Assembly (NCBI GenBank): GCA_903876795.1
Contig: CAIRBK010000083.1
Span: 1-64,000 of the forward strand
Origin: an uncultured Verrucomicrobiota bacterium
Lineage (GTDB): Bacteria > Verrucomicrobiota > Verrucomicrobiia > Opitutales > Opitutaceae
Length of the DNA: 64,000 bases
Reading direction: 5' to 3'
In this document: positions 18,154-28,149 of the stretch, one piece after another
Layout of the letters: each line of letters starts with the position of its first letter
Position numbering within the stretch: position 1 is the stretch's first letter
Translations under genes and position numbers: made by a program
The notes under the pieces: model-generated
What the model was told of the DNA's origin: nothing
The model's database searches: none
The model's input: the letters and a program-made list of their open reading frames with translations, nothing else

Positions 18154-18703
18154 GCGGTTTCTTGTTCGCCCGCGCAAACTCCGTCGCATCCCGCCGGTAG
18201 GCCCGCAGCACGTGCTGGACGATGTCGAGCATCGGCCGTCCGTCGGTCAGGATCAGTGTGCCGGCGGTGCTGTAAATGGGTTCCCGCGCCGCGTAGAGTG
18301 TGCGGATACGCTCCATCGGGTCCGCCACATCAAGCAGCGGCCGGTTTCGATTCCCCTGGGTGCGGCGCATGATCGTCTCCAGCGAGGCGTGCAGGCAGAT
18401 GACCACGCCGCGCTCGCGCAGAGCCTCAGCCATGCCGGGTTGCACGACGAGGCCGCCACCGCAGGCCACCACCGTGCGCCTGGCGGGATGGCCGCCAAAA
18501 ACAAACTCGCGTTCCATCACGCGAAAAGCCCCCTCGCCTTCGTCGGCGAAAATCTGCGGGATGCTTTTACCCTTCAGCCGTTCGATCTCGTGGTCGCTGT
18601 CGAGCAGGGTGAAGCCCAGCCGATGGGCCAGAATGCGGCCGATGGTGGTCTTTCCGGTGCCCATGAACCCGACCAGATAGAGATTAACTTCGCTGGGATG
18701 CAT
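18143..18703 (-). CDS. aroK: Shikimate kinase
   Basis: A 186-residue P-loop kinase with Walker A GFMGTGKTT (residues 12-20), the shikimate-binding Asp and Arg (DSDHEIERL, FRVMEREF), the CGGGLVV glycine loop and the lid RNRPLL. It phosphorylates shikimate at O3 in aromatic amino-acid synthesis. It is co-directional with and overlaps queG, so both are likely on one transcript starting in the short gap before the divergent transglutaminase gene. Confidence 0.92.
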   Translation of the reverse strand: MHPSEVNLYLVGFMGTGKTTIGRILAHRLGFTLLDSDHEIERLKGKSIPQIFADEGEGAFRVMEREFVFGGHPARRTVVACGGGLVVQPGMAEALRERGVVICLHASLETIMRRTQGNRNRPLLDVADPMERIRTLYAAREPIYSTAGTLILTDGRPMLDIVQHVLRAYRRDATEFARANKKPHGR

Positions 18704-18871
18704 TGCGCGCCGCCACGCAAGGGTGGACTCGCCCCGTTGCCAAACCCGAAAAATCAGCCGTGCGGCCCGCTAAATGCTAAACTTGTTTTCCAAACCACGC
18801 GCGATCTTGTTGTAGATACGGCTTTATGCCGCGATGAAACTCGCCGCCCTTTTCCCTCCCCCCTTTACCCG

Positions 18872-19729
18872 ATGAAACTCAAAGTCTCCCACCTCACCCG
18901 CTACGAATACGATCGTGAGGTCTCCTTCTCCCCGCACGTGCTCTACATGCGCCCGCGCGACGGCGCCTTGCTGAGGGTGAACCACTTTCACTTCAACATC
19001 TCCCCGGACGCCAAAATCATCTGGAGCCGCGACTACTACGACAACCCCCTAGCCTGGGCCCATTTTTGGGAACGCTCCCCGACCCTCAGCATCCGCTCAG
19101 AGTTTGAGGTGGAGACACTTGAGTCCAATCCCTTCGACTTCATCCTCAATCCCGGCGCGTTCACCTTCCCGTTCGATTATGAGGAGCTCTCCACGTTCAA
19201 CCTCACGCCGTACCTGGCCCCGCCCTTCGACGAAACCCGGTCCGTGCTGAGCAACTGGCTCGACGAACACTTTGTGGATCGCCCGAAGGAAACCGTGCCC
19301 TTCCTCGTCGCCCTCAACAACCTCGTCCACCAGTCGCTCACCTATACCCGCCGCTACGAACGCGGCATCCAGCCCTCGCTCACGACGCTCCAACTCGGCA
19401 CCGGTTCCTGCCGCGATTACGCCGTGCTCTTCGTGGAACTCTGCCGCACCCTCGGCCTGGCCGCGCGCTTCGTGAGCGGCTACCTCTACGATCCCGAGGT
19501 CAACTCCCCCGCCCACGGAGCGATGCACGCCTGGGCCGAGGTCTATCTCCCCGGCGCCGGCTGGAAAGGCCTCGATCCGACCCACGGCATCTTTTGCGAC
19601 GAGGCCTTCATCCCCGTCGCCCACGGCGCCGTCGCCGAAAGCGTCAATCCCATCCAGGGCTCCTACTACGCCCCCGATCCCGTTCCTTCCAAACTCAGCC
19701 ACAGCATCCTCGTCGAGAAAATCGCATGA
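18872..19729 (+). CDS. Transglutaminase-like protein with Bact_transglu_N domain
   Basis: A 285-residue cytoplasmic protein. The N-terminal beta domain (KVSHLTRYEYDREVSFSPHVLYMRPRD, in part) is the Bact_transglu_N type. The catalytic core has Cys in GTGSCRDYAVLFVELCR, His in HAMHAWAEVYLPG-like order (AHGAMHAWAEVY), and Asp in GLDPTHG. It is probably a cysteine peptidase or amide-forming enzyme rather than a cross-linking transglutaminase. The stop overlaps the next start (ATGA). Confidence 0.87.
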   Translation: MKLKVSHLTRYEYDREVSFSPHVLYMRPRDGALLRVNHFHFNISPDAKIIWSRDYYDNPLAWAHFWERSPTLSIRSEFEVETLESNPFDFILNPGAFTFPFDYEELSTFNLTPYLAPPFDETRSVLSNWLDEHFVDRPKETVPFLVALNNLVHQSLTYTRRYERGIQPSLTTLQLGTGSCRDYAVLFVELCRTLGLAARFVSGYLYDPEVNSPAHGAMHAWAEVYLPGAGWKGLDPTHGIFCDEAFIPVAHGAVAESVNPIQGSYYAPDPVPSKLSHSILVEKIA

Positions 19730-21927
19730 GCTCCCCGTCTCCCTATTCGTCCAACACCTGGTCCGCCATCCGCGCCTGCGGCGACGCCGTCGAGGCGTCC
19801 TTCGCGAAGAGCGGCGTGCTCTTCACCATGGGCGGCGAACCCACCTTCATCCCGCACGACCCGCAGGGCCCCGAGTGGAACACCGCCGCCCTCGGGCCCA
19901 CCAAGCTCGGCTACGCCCGCCGCTTCGCCCGCCAGCTCATCCAGACCGCCTATCCCGGCGCCGTCATCTTGGAGACATCCGGCAAACACTACCCCGGCGA
20001 GCCGCTCCCCCGTTGGGCCTTGCTCGTGCAATGGCGCGCCGACGGCCAACCGCTCTGGCGGGACATCACCCGCCTGCGCGGCGACACCGAGGAGGGCGAA
20101 CACACCGTCAAGCACGCGCTTGCCGTCATCACCGCGCTCGCCGGCAAACTCTCCGTCCCCGCCGCCGGCATCCTGCCGGCGCACGACACCGCCACGCCCG
20201 ACGCCTGCGCCGGTTATGTGCTCCCGCTCGACCACGACGGCGGGGCCTGGATCAGCGACTCCTGGTCAGCCGCCCTCAAGACCGACTCCGCCGCGCTCTT
20301 CCCCGGCGACAGCCTCATCGGCCTGCGCCTGCCGCTCGGCAGCCTCGGCGAGAAAAACCTCCGCCGCGCCCTCACGATCGAGGTCAAGTCCGGCGCCGTC
20401 ACCATCTTCATTCCGCCGCTCCTGCTGGAGCCCTATCTCGCGCTCGTCGCCGCCATCGAAGGCGTGTTTGCCGAACTAAACCTCAAGGACGGCGTCCTCG
20501 CCGGCTACGCCCCGCCGCTCGATCCGCGCCTGCCCACCATCGGCTTCGCCTCCGACCCCGGCGTCATCGAGGTCAACCTCGCCATCTGCGCCGACTGGAC
20601 CGCCTACGACCGTCAGCTCGATCAGCTCTACGACGCGGCCGAAAAGACCGGCCTCACCGCCCGCAAGCTCCAGCTCAACGGTCGCGCCACCGGCACCGGC
20701 GGCGGCGCCCACCTGGTCTTCGGCGGCCCCCTCGGCCTGGTCTCGCCGTTCTTCGCCTTCCCCGCGTTGCTGCCGTCGGCGATCCGTTTTTTCCAACATC
20801 ACCCGGCGCTCAGCTACGCATTCACGGGCCAATACATGGGCCCCAGCTCCCAGGCCCCGCGCATCGACGAATCCACCTTCGAGGCGCTCTACGAACTCGA
20901 AATAGCCTGCGCCGGCGCCGAGCAGTTCGGCTCGCCGCAGAATTTCGCGCTCTTCGACCTGCTCTTCCGCGACCTGCTGATGGATCGCTCGGGCAACACC
21001 CACCGCGCCGAGATCAGCGTGGACAAGCTCTGGAATCCCTTCGCCGGCAACGGCCGCGCCGGCCTGGTGGAGTTGCGCGCCTTCGAGACGCACCCCGACC
21101 GCCCCGCCATGTCGGTCGTCGCGTTGTTCATCCGCGCCATCTTCGCCCGCCTCGCCGCCGATCCCTTCAAGGCGCCGTTCATCCGCTGGGGCGGCGAACT
21201 CCACGACAAGTTCTTCCTGCCCGCCTTTGTCTGGCAGGATTTGTCGGCGATCTGCGCCGACCTGCGCGCCCACGGCATCCCGTTCGACACCGAGTGGCTG
21301 CGCCCGCTCTGGGAATTCCGCTTCCCGAAGCTCGGCGAGTTCGTCCTCACGAACAAGCCGCCCGCCGAGTCCAAGGAAAAACCCGCCACGCACACCGTGA
21401 CTTTCCGCCAGGCGCTCGAAGCCTGGCCCCTCCTCGGCGAACAACCCAACGGCGGCGGCACCTCGCGCGCCGTTGACGCCAGCATGGACCGCATCGAGGT
21501 CTCGGTGGACGACATGGCCTCGTTGGAAAAAGGCCTGTTGTTGGTCAACGGCCTCCCCTGCGAATTCCGCCCGCTCGATCCCGCCGCCGAGCACGGCCCG
21601 GCCGCGGCCGGCGTCCGTTACCGCGCCTTTTATCTCAACCCGGCCTTGCACCCGCACGTCCCGGTGCATGCGCCCCTGCTCATCGAGTGGGTGGACAGGG
21701 CCACCTTCACGGTGGTCGCCGCCGCCCGCTGGCACGTCTGGAACCCGCGCAGCGTGCCCTACCCCTCGCGCCCCGCCACGCCCGGCGAGGCGGTTGCCCG
21801 CTTCGCCGAACGCTGGGAGGTCTGGCCGCACACCGCAGGCCAGCCGCGCCTCATCCAGAAGGTCGATTTCCCGCCCGAAGGCCGCCACACCCTCGATCTA
21901 CGCCGCTACCCGGCCCAATTCCGGTAG
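19726..21927 (+). CDS. DUF2126 protein, partner of the transglutaminase
   Basis: A 733-residue protein with the DUF2126 landmarks: FTMGGEPTFI near residue 32, TGQYMGPSSQAPRIDE, and NPFAGNGRAGLVELRAFETHP (in part). In many proteobacteria this domain is fused behind a transglutaminase domain in a protein of about 1100 residues; here the two are separate genes joined by a 4-bp overlap. Comparative studies place such genes with circularly permuted ATP-grasp and alpha-E genes in a predicted peptide-tagging system. Those partners are absent from this window. The biochemical role is unknown. Confidence 0.85.
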   Translation: MSSPSPYSSNTWSAIRACGDAVEASFAKSGVLFTMGGEPTFIPHDPQGPEWNTAALGPTKLGYARRFARQLIQTAYPGAVILETSGKHYPGEPLPRWALLVQWRADGQPLWRDITRLRGDTEEGEHTVKHALAVITALAGKLSVPAAGILPAHDTATPDACAGYVLPLDHDGGAWISDSWSAALKTDSAALFPGDSLIGLRLPLGSLGEKNLRRALTIEVKSGAVTIFIPPLLLEPYLALVAAIEGVFAELNLKDGVLAGYAPPLDPRLPTIGFASDPGVIEVNLAICADWTAYDRQLDQLYDAAEKTGLTARKLQLNGRATGTGGGAHLVFGGPLGLVSPFFAFPALLPSAIRFFQHHPALSYAFTGQYMGPSSQAPRIDESTFEALYELEIACAGAEQFGSPQNFALFDLLFRDLLMDRSGNTHRAEISVDKLWNPFAGNGRAGLVELRAFETHPDRPAMSVVALFIRAIFARLAADPFKAPFIRWGGELHDKFFLPAFVWQDLSAICADLRAHGIPFDTEWLRPLWEFRFPKLGEFVLTNKPPAESKEKPATHTVTFRQALEAWPLLGEQPNGGGTSRAVDASMDRIEVSVDDMASLEKGLLLVNGLPCEFRPLDPAAEHGPAAAGVRYRAFYLNPALHPHVPVHAPLLIEWVDRATFTVVAAARWHVWNPRSVPYPSRPATPGEAVARFAERWEVWPHTAGQPRLIQKVDFPPEGRHTLDLRRYPAQFR

Positions 21928-21956
21928 CCAGCCCCGTGCCGGGGCTGGGCTCACGC

Positions 21957-22914
21957 TCACGCCCCGCAGCACTTCTTGAACTTTTTCCCGCTGCCGCAGG
22001 GATAGGGTTCGTTGCGCCCCACCTTCGGATCCAGACGCACCGTGACATGATTCTGCACCGGTGAATCATGGGGCGTGAACGGCCCGCCCAGGATGTCGGC
22101 GGCCTCGGTAAGCCATCCTTCGTCCGTATCCGGTTCGGCTTCCTTCTCCTCGCGGAAAAAAGCCCAGCAACCCACATGACCCCAGACATCGTCGCCCACC
22201 GTTTTGTCCAGGTTCTTCGCGTGATTCGCCTGTCCGCCAAACCCGGCCTCGATCATGTCCAGTTCAAAATAGTCTCGTCCCATAAATCCGCCTCCACGAG
22301 CGGCCAGAGCAAGGCCCTGAGGGAGGGTTCCCTCAGGTCCAACCCCGCCACCATCAGCAAGGCCGTGGCCAAAATCGCCACATTTTCGCAGCTCTCACCG
22401 CGCCCTTTGGCGACCCGGGCTTCGGACAGCAGCAGATCGCGCTGGCGGGCGTAAATCTCGGTCAGCGTTTCCAGTGAAACGACCCCGCGCCTTCTCAAAA
22501 TAGCCAGCGCATGGATCACGGCGCCGCGATTCCATATCCCAACAGCCGGGTTGCCGGCCAGCGCCTCGAGTGCCCGCGTATCCCCCGCAAACGTGTCCGC
22601 CATGATCACCTTGGCATCCTCCGTCACCAGGTCGTCCCACAGCTCAAGGCTGTCGTCTTCGCCGTTGGTGAACAACCTCACCCCGTCGGCGTGGGTCTCG
22701 GTCAGCCTCAGGCTGGCCGCGATGTAGAGTATCCAAAACACCTCCGCGACACGCATGTCTTGGGGTTTGCCTCGATCAAGCGGACGGCTTCCGCCAGGCG
22801 TGCGGGCACGGCCTGCCGGAGCGCGTCGGCAAACGGAGGCACCGCGCGCAACGCCGCCTCGACTTGAGCCGGCTTCCCCGTCGCCAAATCCTCCGGCAGT
22901 GTTTCCAGGGTCAG
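21957..22914 (-). pseudogene. DUF1186/SEC-C domain gene broken by two frameshifts
   Basis: Three reading frames in series encode one family-like protein. The first part begins after an AAGGAG (22918-22923) with CTG codons (LETLPEDLATGKPAQVE...VRLIEANPK). It shifts near 22760-22775 into DMRVAEVFWILYIAASLRL...LVTEDAKVIMADTFAGD, the DUF1186 core. It shifts again near 22262-22280 into [12 protein letters not shown], ending with the zinc-binding SEC-C motif [13 protein letters not shown]. Restoring one base at each place would give a normal DUF1186-plus-SEC-C protein of about 310 residues. There is no ATG in the first frame. Either the gene is decaying or the assembly has two indels. The SEC-C part alone (22283 to 21957, 108 residues) could be translated separately. 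Confidence 0.6.
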
Positions 22915-23015
22915 TCACTCCTTGATGCAACAAATCCATGCATTGGCAAACTTGACCCGCAACCCAAAGAAGATCCGCAAGCCGTGCGTCCATTGGCCCA
23001 AACTCCACTCAACCT

Positions 23016-23036
23016 AATGTTCGTAATACGAACATT
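23016..23036. promoter_or_regulatory. 21-bp perfect palindrome upstream of the DUF1186 gene
   Basis: AATGTTCGTA-A-TACGAACATT has perfect 10-bp arms, extended by AACC/GGTT outside. It lies between the 3' end of the restriction gene and the DUF1186 remnant, about 100 bp upstream of the latter's ribosome-binding site. It has no T tract on either side, so an operator is more likely than a terminator. The regulator is unknown. Confidence 0.5.
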
Positions 23037-23065
23037 GGGTTGCATGGTTGCGGATGGCTCGAGCA

Positions 23066-25975
23066 TCAAAAGAGGCCGCGCGTCTCCGCCGCCAGCCGCA
23101 CGCGAGAAAATTCCAACACCGCCGCCATCGACGCGCCCTTGTCCCGGAACTCATAAAACAACGACTCCCCGAGCAGACAATAACTCCACGCCACCCCTCC
23201 GCGCTGGTCGGGAGGCAATTGGTTGATTCGCTCGCACCACGCCAGCGCCGCCCGTTTTTTTCGCAGCACGTCGGCTTGTTGCAGCATCGCCTGGCTCTTG
23301 GTTTCCACCAGCCAGAAGCCGCCCAACGTGCGCACCAAGAAATCCGGCGAATAAAAACCGGCCAGCCCGTTGTCCTTCACATAGCGCAGCCGCATAAAAA
23401 TATGCCTCTGTTCGTTGATCTTGCAGAACGCCTCCACAGTCCCGTCCACGTTGGCCTTCTCCATGAAGGCCTGTTCCAAGCCTCCGTTTCGTGACGGATA
23501 GGGCAACCGTTCGTAGATGCACTTGGGCGTGGGGAGCGACCACGCTTCTCGCATCGCCAGCTTGGGCACCTCCGACAATGACCGATGCGCGATCTGCGCC
23601 GGGGCGGTGGTTTCCGTCACCGTCAATTCGGGCAGTTTCCGCCCGAATTCTCGGATGAGGTGGTTCGCCACCGGATCGAGGCACAACAGCCGCCAGTTTT
23701 CATCCGCCAAGGGATCAAACTCCGACCCAAACATGCGCCTGCGGATAAACTCATCCACCCAGCCGGAAAGCTGCGGCAGGTTGATCTGCAAAAACGGACG
23801 TTGGGAAATGTTGGCGAAGACCTTGGAGCTTTTCGTTACCGGCGCACCCAAGCTGTCCGCCAGTCTGCGCACCATGCGGCCCAAAAACTCGTTGTAGCCC
23901 GTCGCCGTCATGATGCCGCCATCGACGCGGTAATCGCCGAACTGCGTGCCCGTCTGCACATCTTGCGAGCGAAACACGTCTCCTTTCCCGACCACCGCCT
24001 TGAGTTGTGCGAGCGTCATCGCGTCAAACACCGGCAGCGCTCCGACATCCAATTCACGCCCCACGATCGCCTCGTCTTCCTCCCGCATGATAAAAGGCAT
24101 CGCGAAATCAAAAGCCTCGAACCCCTCGCGCAGCCCCACGGACACCAGATCGCCCGTGCTGCTCCGCTCCGTGTCGTCGTCATCATCGCCCGTCTCACCT
24201 GCCAATCCCTCCGCCATCAATTCGTCGTAAAATGACTGGAAGGCGGGGTGCTCCACGATGCTCAGCACGTCGATCAAGCTGCGCGGCTCCTGCCCCGCTT
24301 TGATCAGCTCGCGGTTCTCGCGCTTCATGTCGTCAAACTCGTTGCCGCGCCACATCAGCCGCAAGCCGCGCCCGACCGTCTGCTCCAGCAGGATTTTCGC
24401 CCCCGTCGTGCGCAGCGGCACGATCACGCAGATGTTATTCACGTCAAAACCCTCGCGCAGCATTAGCACGCTCACCACCACGCGCGGCTTCGCGTGCGCA
24501 TCCATGTCGAAAAGGCGTTCGCGCAGCTCGCCCCACTCCGCCTCCGCCACCTCGCCTTTGCGGTTGGAGTCCACCCGCAACACTTCGTCCGGCGAAACAC
24601 CCTGCGCCCACAAAAACTCCTCCACCAACGGCGTCACCGTCGTGTCCTCGCACACGATGAGCATCTTCGGATGCCGGTCCGGCGCGATGGCCGCGAACTC
24701 CCGCTCCAATTTCAAGAGCTTCGCCACGCCGGCCCGCACCATCACGCGCTGCCCTTCCGCGAGGATCGGTTTTCCGTGCTCATCGCGGTCGGCCTTGAAC
24801 TGAAGCTCCTCGTTGGACAGCGCGCCCAACTCGCGGCGCTTATCCAGCACCAGCGATTTCACCAAGGCCGCGCGCATCGCCGCCTTGAGATCGAAATCGG
24901 CGATGATGTGCGGAAACCACACTTCCCGCGCCTTCTTGCCGCCGCCTATCTGGTTGTAGGGCGTAGCCGAGAAATCCACCTGCATGAACCACCGTCCCTT
25001 CGTCTCCGCGATGATGCGCAGACTTTTTTGCCACTCCACCTCGGTGATCTCGCCTTCGCTCTTCACCTCATGGATGTGGTGAGCCTCGTCATTGAACACC
25101 ATCAACGAGGGCAACTCGCGCAGCCAGGCCAACGTGCCCCCGCGTTCGTAGCGCCGGTTGAGCACATCGAGCGAATTGCCCGCCGACGTGCCAGGCGCGA
25201 GCGGCAGCAACGCCGCCGCTACTCTCTGCGGATCAGGCGCAAGGCCCGGCGCGAGGAATTCATCGTCCGCGTTCTCAATCTCGTCCTCGTTTTCCTTGAT
25301 GCGTTGCCAGTTGGTGATGGCGATGACGCCGCCGCCCGTGACTTTGCGTCCGACCTCTTCGCGCTCACACACGCTTGCTTGGACGAAGCGCACGACTTCC
25401 TCCCGATACAACTCCGGAGTGAACAGCGCCGCGTTCCGCGCCAGATCCGACGTCTCGAAATCCCGCCGTCCCTCACGCTGCTTGCCCAGAAACGCGTCCA
25501 GCAACCGCGAGTAAACGATGTTGCCAGGTGCCACCACGAGGAAGTTGCGCGTGAACCGTCCGTCCTCGGGCGCCCGCGCCGCATTCAAGACCTGCCAGTA
25601 AAGCAACGCCTGCAACACCCACGTCTTGCCAGTGCCCGTGGCCAGCTTGAGGCAGTATTTCGGATGATCCCCGCCGCGCGTGACATCCTCTAATCGCTTC
25701 GCTGTAAGCAACGCCTCCGGTGCCAGCGCTTGATACAGCCCCGTAAGCGACCCCGCCCCGAGCACCTCATGCGCATAGATCGCGTGCAGAATCGCCTGCC
25801 GTTGCCCGGCATGAAAATTAAGCGACCGTGCATCCACGCAGTCCTGCTGAAACCACCAGCGCAATAGGTCCGCCGTCACCGGCGTAACCTGTTCCAAGAT
25901 CGGTGCCGCACCGGACTCCAATCCGGCACAGGCCAGCGCAACGCGTTCGGCGATAGGTTTGACAAGAGGAAACAT
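23066..25975 (-). CDS. res: Type III restriction enzyme Res subunit
   Basis: A 969-residue protein. The SF2 helicase half has Walker A LATGTGKTWV (about residue 111), the DEAH-like box NDEAHH, SATPYNQ, and motif VI QTVGRGLRLMWRG. The C-terminal part has a PD-(D/E)xK nuclease core, PDFLVRTLGGFWLVETKSQA. With its methyltransferase partner it cleaves DNA at unmodified sites in an ATP-dependent manner. ATG 25975 is chosen because the family N-terminus starts at FPLVKPIAERVA and lies 8 bp behind the mod stop. The gene appears intact. Confidence 0.9.
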   Translation of the reverse strand: MFPLVKPIAERVALACAGLESGAAPILEQVTPVTADLLRWWFQQDCVDARSLNFHAGQRQAILHAIYAHEVLGAGSLTGLYQALAPEALLTAKRLEDVTRGGDHPKYCLKLATGTGKTWVLQALLYWQVLNAARAPEDGRFTRNFLVVAPGNIVYSRLLDAFLGKQREGRRDFETSDLARNAALFTPELYREEVVRFVQASVCEREEVGRKVTGGGVIAITNWQRIKENEDEIENADDEFLAPGLAPDPQRVAAALLPLAPGTSAGNSLDVLNRRYERGGTLAWLRELPSLMVFNDEAHHIHEVKSEGEITEVEWQKSLRIIAETKGRWFMQVDFSATPYNQIGGGKKAREVWFPHIIADFDLKAAMRAALVKSLVLDKRRELGALSNEELQFKADRDEHGKPILAEGQRVMVRAGVAKLLKLEREFAAIAPDRHPKMLIVCEDTTVTPLVEEFLWAQGVSPDEVLRVDSNRKGEVAEAEWGELRERLFDMDAHAKPRVVVSVLMLREGFDVNNICVIVPLRTTGAKILLEQTVGRGLRLMWRGNEFDDMKRENRELIKAGQEPRSLIDVLSIVEHPAFQSFYDELMAEGLAGETGDDDDDTERSSTGDLVSVGLREGFEAFDFAMPFIMREEDEAIVGRELDVGALPVFDAMTLAQLKAVVGKGDVFRSQDVQTGTQFGDYRVDGGIMTATGYNEFLGRMVRRLADSLGAPVTKSSKVFANISQRPFLQINLPQLSGWVDEFIRRRMFGSEFDPLADENWRLLCLDPVANHLIREFGRKLPELTVTETTAPAQIAHRSLSEVPKLAMREAWSLPTPKCIYERLPYPSRNGGLEQAFMEKANVDGTVEAFCKINEQRHIFMRLRYVKDNGLAGFYSPDFLVRTLGGFWLVETKSQAMLQQADVLRKKRAALAWCERINQLPPDQRGGVAWSYCLLGESLFYEFRDKGASMAAVLEFSRVRLAAETRGLF

Positions 25976-25983
25976 GATAAAAG

Positions 25984-27930
25984 TTAAGTCTGAACCACCT
26001 TGATCACCTCGGCCTCGAAGCCGAAGACGTCCACCACCCGCACGCACACGCGACGCGGACCCGTTTTCACGGGCAGGTTGGCGATGACCGCCTTGCTCAC
26101 CACGTGCAGCGCATCGTCGTCGTTGGCCGTGTTGCCCCGATAATCCTGCCACACCGAACGGAAAATCGTATGCCCGTCCGCCCCCGACTCGTAGTCGGGA
26201 TCAACGCTCCAATACTCGATCAACGCCAGCGGATCGCGCGCCACCACCGCCTGCAACCGCTCCTTGTCCTTCGGCTCCAGGTTCAGCGCATCCGGCGAGA
26301 GCAACACATAGTTCTCCAGCTCCACCGTGAGCACTTCGCCGCTCGGCAGCACCTTGCGCGACGGCGGCTTGATGGTGACGTATTGCAGCGACGAGAAACG
26401 CACCTCGCCCGCCTTGAGCTTGTCACCCTTCTTGCGCAACCGGTCCAGCAAGTCGGGCGGGATGACGAGGACTTCCAACTTATCATCGTTAAGCCCCGCG
26501 ATGGCCTCGCCGATGTCCGGCGTGAAATTCCAGCCGAGCACTACGACCTTTTCCCAACCGCCGAGATGCGCCCCGCGCAACTCCTGCGCCTTCCGCAACG
26601 TGGAGAGGCCCGTGAGCTTCTGCGGGGAATCGACGTAAACGAGCGTCCGCCCCTGCGGGATTTTACCGAGATTGCGTTGCGGCGCATCCTCCGGCGCGAG
26701 CGGCAAGGCCCCGTAAAGCCCGAGCACGATATGCGCGAGATCACCCACGCGGAAATTCCGCCCCAGCGTCGAACGCGCCGCCTCGACCTGATAATCCCCG
26801 ATCGCCTGAAACAAAAACGGCCCCGCATCCTGATCGATGAACCGCTTCCGCATGATCATGCAGGCCGGTTTGCCAAGATCCGACGTCACCCAACGCCGCC
26901 CCAGCCTTTCCGCCACCGCCGCTGTTGTGCCCGAGCCACCGAAAAAGTCGGCGACGATAGAGCCCTCAATCGAACATGACTTTATTACTCGCTCCAATAA
27001 CGCCTCTGGTTTTTGCGTCGGATAACCAGTGCGCTCGTGCCCGATTGGATGAACAATTGGAATAGTCCATACACTCCCCATCAATTTCTCGGTCCTGGTT
27101 TCATAAATGATGTCACCATTCTCATCACGCTTCGCGACGCGCTTCTTCGCCACTGGATCCCAAGCAACAATTGCCTGTTGCTGCACTTGTTTCACCGGGA
27201 CCAACTGATGTTCAAAATACTGATGACCGGCAGATTTTGCGTAGGTAATAAGTATCTCCCAATCGCGGGGAAAAAGTTTTGAGAATCCAAACTTAGGCTT
27301 ATTCTCAAAATACCAAATGATATCATTAAGGTTATTTTCCTGACCAAAAACAGCATCGAGCGATAGCTTTAGCGCCGGCGACACAGTCTGGTTACAATGT
27401 AAAAAAAGCGTTCCGTTAGGCGATAAGAGTTCACGCATCAAACACAGGCGCGGAACCATCATTGCCAAGTAACTCGCCGTGCCATCGGCCCACGTGTCGG
27501 AGTAGGCGAATTGTTCGATCACCGTAGGCTTCTGTTCCACGTCGCCGCCGGGCAACGTGATCTTGGTCCGGTAGTCGGCCTTGGAGTCGAATGGCGGATC
27601 AATGTAAATCAGATCAATCTTGCCGCGCAGAGATGGCGTGAACTCATCCCCCGCCAGCAGCGCGGACATAGCGAGCAAGTTGTCGCCATAAACGAGCCGG
27701 TTGCACCAGTCGCGGTTTAGCTCGGCACCTCCGCGTCTCCGCGTGAGATCAAGACCGCTCTCTTTGCGGTCCTTGGCGGGCGCGACCAGTTCTCGGGTTT
27801 GCAGCGCGATGCGGCTGCGGCCTTCGAGGCCGGCCAAGATTTTCTCCGCCTCGGCTTTGCCGGCGCGGACGATTTCGGGAAGCTGTTCCAACAAGGAACG
27901 AGCCTTCCCAGGAGCGATAATTTCGGGCAT
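25984..27930 (-). CDS. mod: Type III DNA methyltransferase Mod subunit with mosaic recognition region
   Basis: A 648-residue beta-class amino-methyltransferase. Catalytic motif IV is DPPF (111-114, in [13 protein letters not shown]), and the SAM-binding FFGGSGT motif is at 329-335. It should methylate adenine in a short asymmetric site and give Res its specificity. The segment coding for residues about 165-323 (bases about 26960-27440) is clearly more AT-rich than both flanks. That segment lies between the two motifs, where beta-class enzymes carry the target recognition domain. This suggests recombinational replacement. mod is followed 8 bp later by res. Confidence 0.9.
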   Translation of the reverse strand: MPEIIAPGKARSLLEQLPEIVRAGKAEAEKILAGLEGRSRIALQTRELVAPAKDRKESGLDLTRRRGGAELNRDWCNRLVYGDNLLAMSALLAGDEFTPSLRGKIDLIYIDPPFDSKADYRTKITLPGGDVEQKPTVIEQFAYSDTWADGTASYLAMMVPRLCLMRELLSPNGTLFLHCNQTVSPALKLSLDAVFGQENNLNDIIWYFENKPKFGFSKLFPRDWEILITYAKSAGHQYFEHQLVPVKQVQQQAIVAWDPVAKKRVAKRDENGDIIYETRTEKLMGSVWTIPIVHPIGHERTGYPTQKPEALLERVIKSCSIEGSIVADFFGGSGTTAAVAERLGRRWVTSDLGKPACMIMRKRFIDQDAGPFLFQAIGDYQVEAARSTLGRNFRVGDLAHIVLGLYGALPLAPEDAPQRNLGKIPQGRTLVYVDSPQKLTGLSTLRKAQELRGAHLGGWEKVVVLGWNFTPDIGEAIAGLNDDKLEVLVIPPDLLDRLRKKGDKLKAGEVRFSSLQYVTIKPPSRKVLPSGEVLTVELENYVLLSPDALNLEPKDKERLQAVVARDPLALIEYWSVDPDYESGADGHTIFRSVWQDYRGNTANDDDALHVVSKAVIANLPVKTGPRRVCVRVVDVFGFEAEVIKVVQT

Positions 27931-28032
27931 GGGCAGATGCTCGCGTGGTGCATTCTGCCAGTGTCTGCGGATGTCCTCTGTGGACTCATCCTAGGTGCCT
28001 GAAAACGAGGAGGGACGCACTTACTTACGTCC

Positions 28033-28149
28033 CCGCAACAGGCACCTTGGAGAGCCCACAAAAAGGAACGCTTTCAATGCGCCCCAATTGGGGCGCATAT
28101 CCAGCGCGGTCTTTTTGTGGTCCCCGAAATTTCCAAGGTTTCGTTGCGG
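28033..28149. repeat. Imperfect 117-bp inverted repeat upstream of mod
   Basis: Nested inverted arms share one centre: CCGCAAC/GTTGCGG (28033-28039, 28143-28149), CCTTGG/CCAAGG (28045-28050, 28133-28138), CCACAAAAAG/CTTTTTGTGG (28056-28065, 28111-28120), and a perfect 22-bp palindrome at 28077-28098 (ATGCGCCCCAA and its complement). No reading frame is apparent. It could be a miniature mobile element or a large RNA hairpin in the mod leader. Confidence 0.6.
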
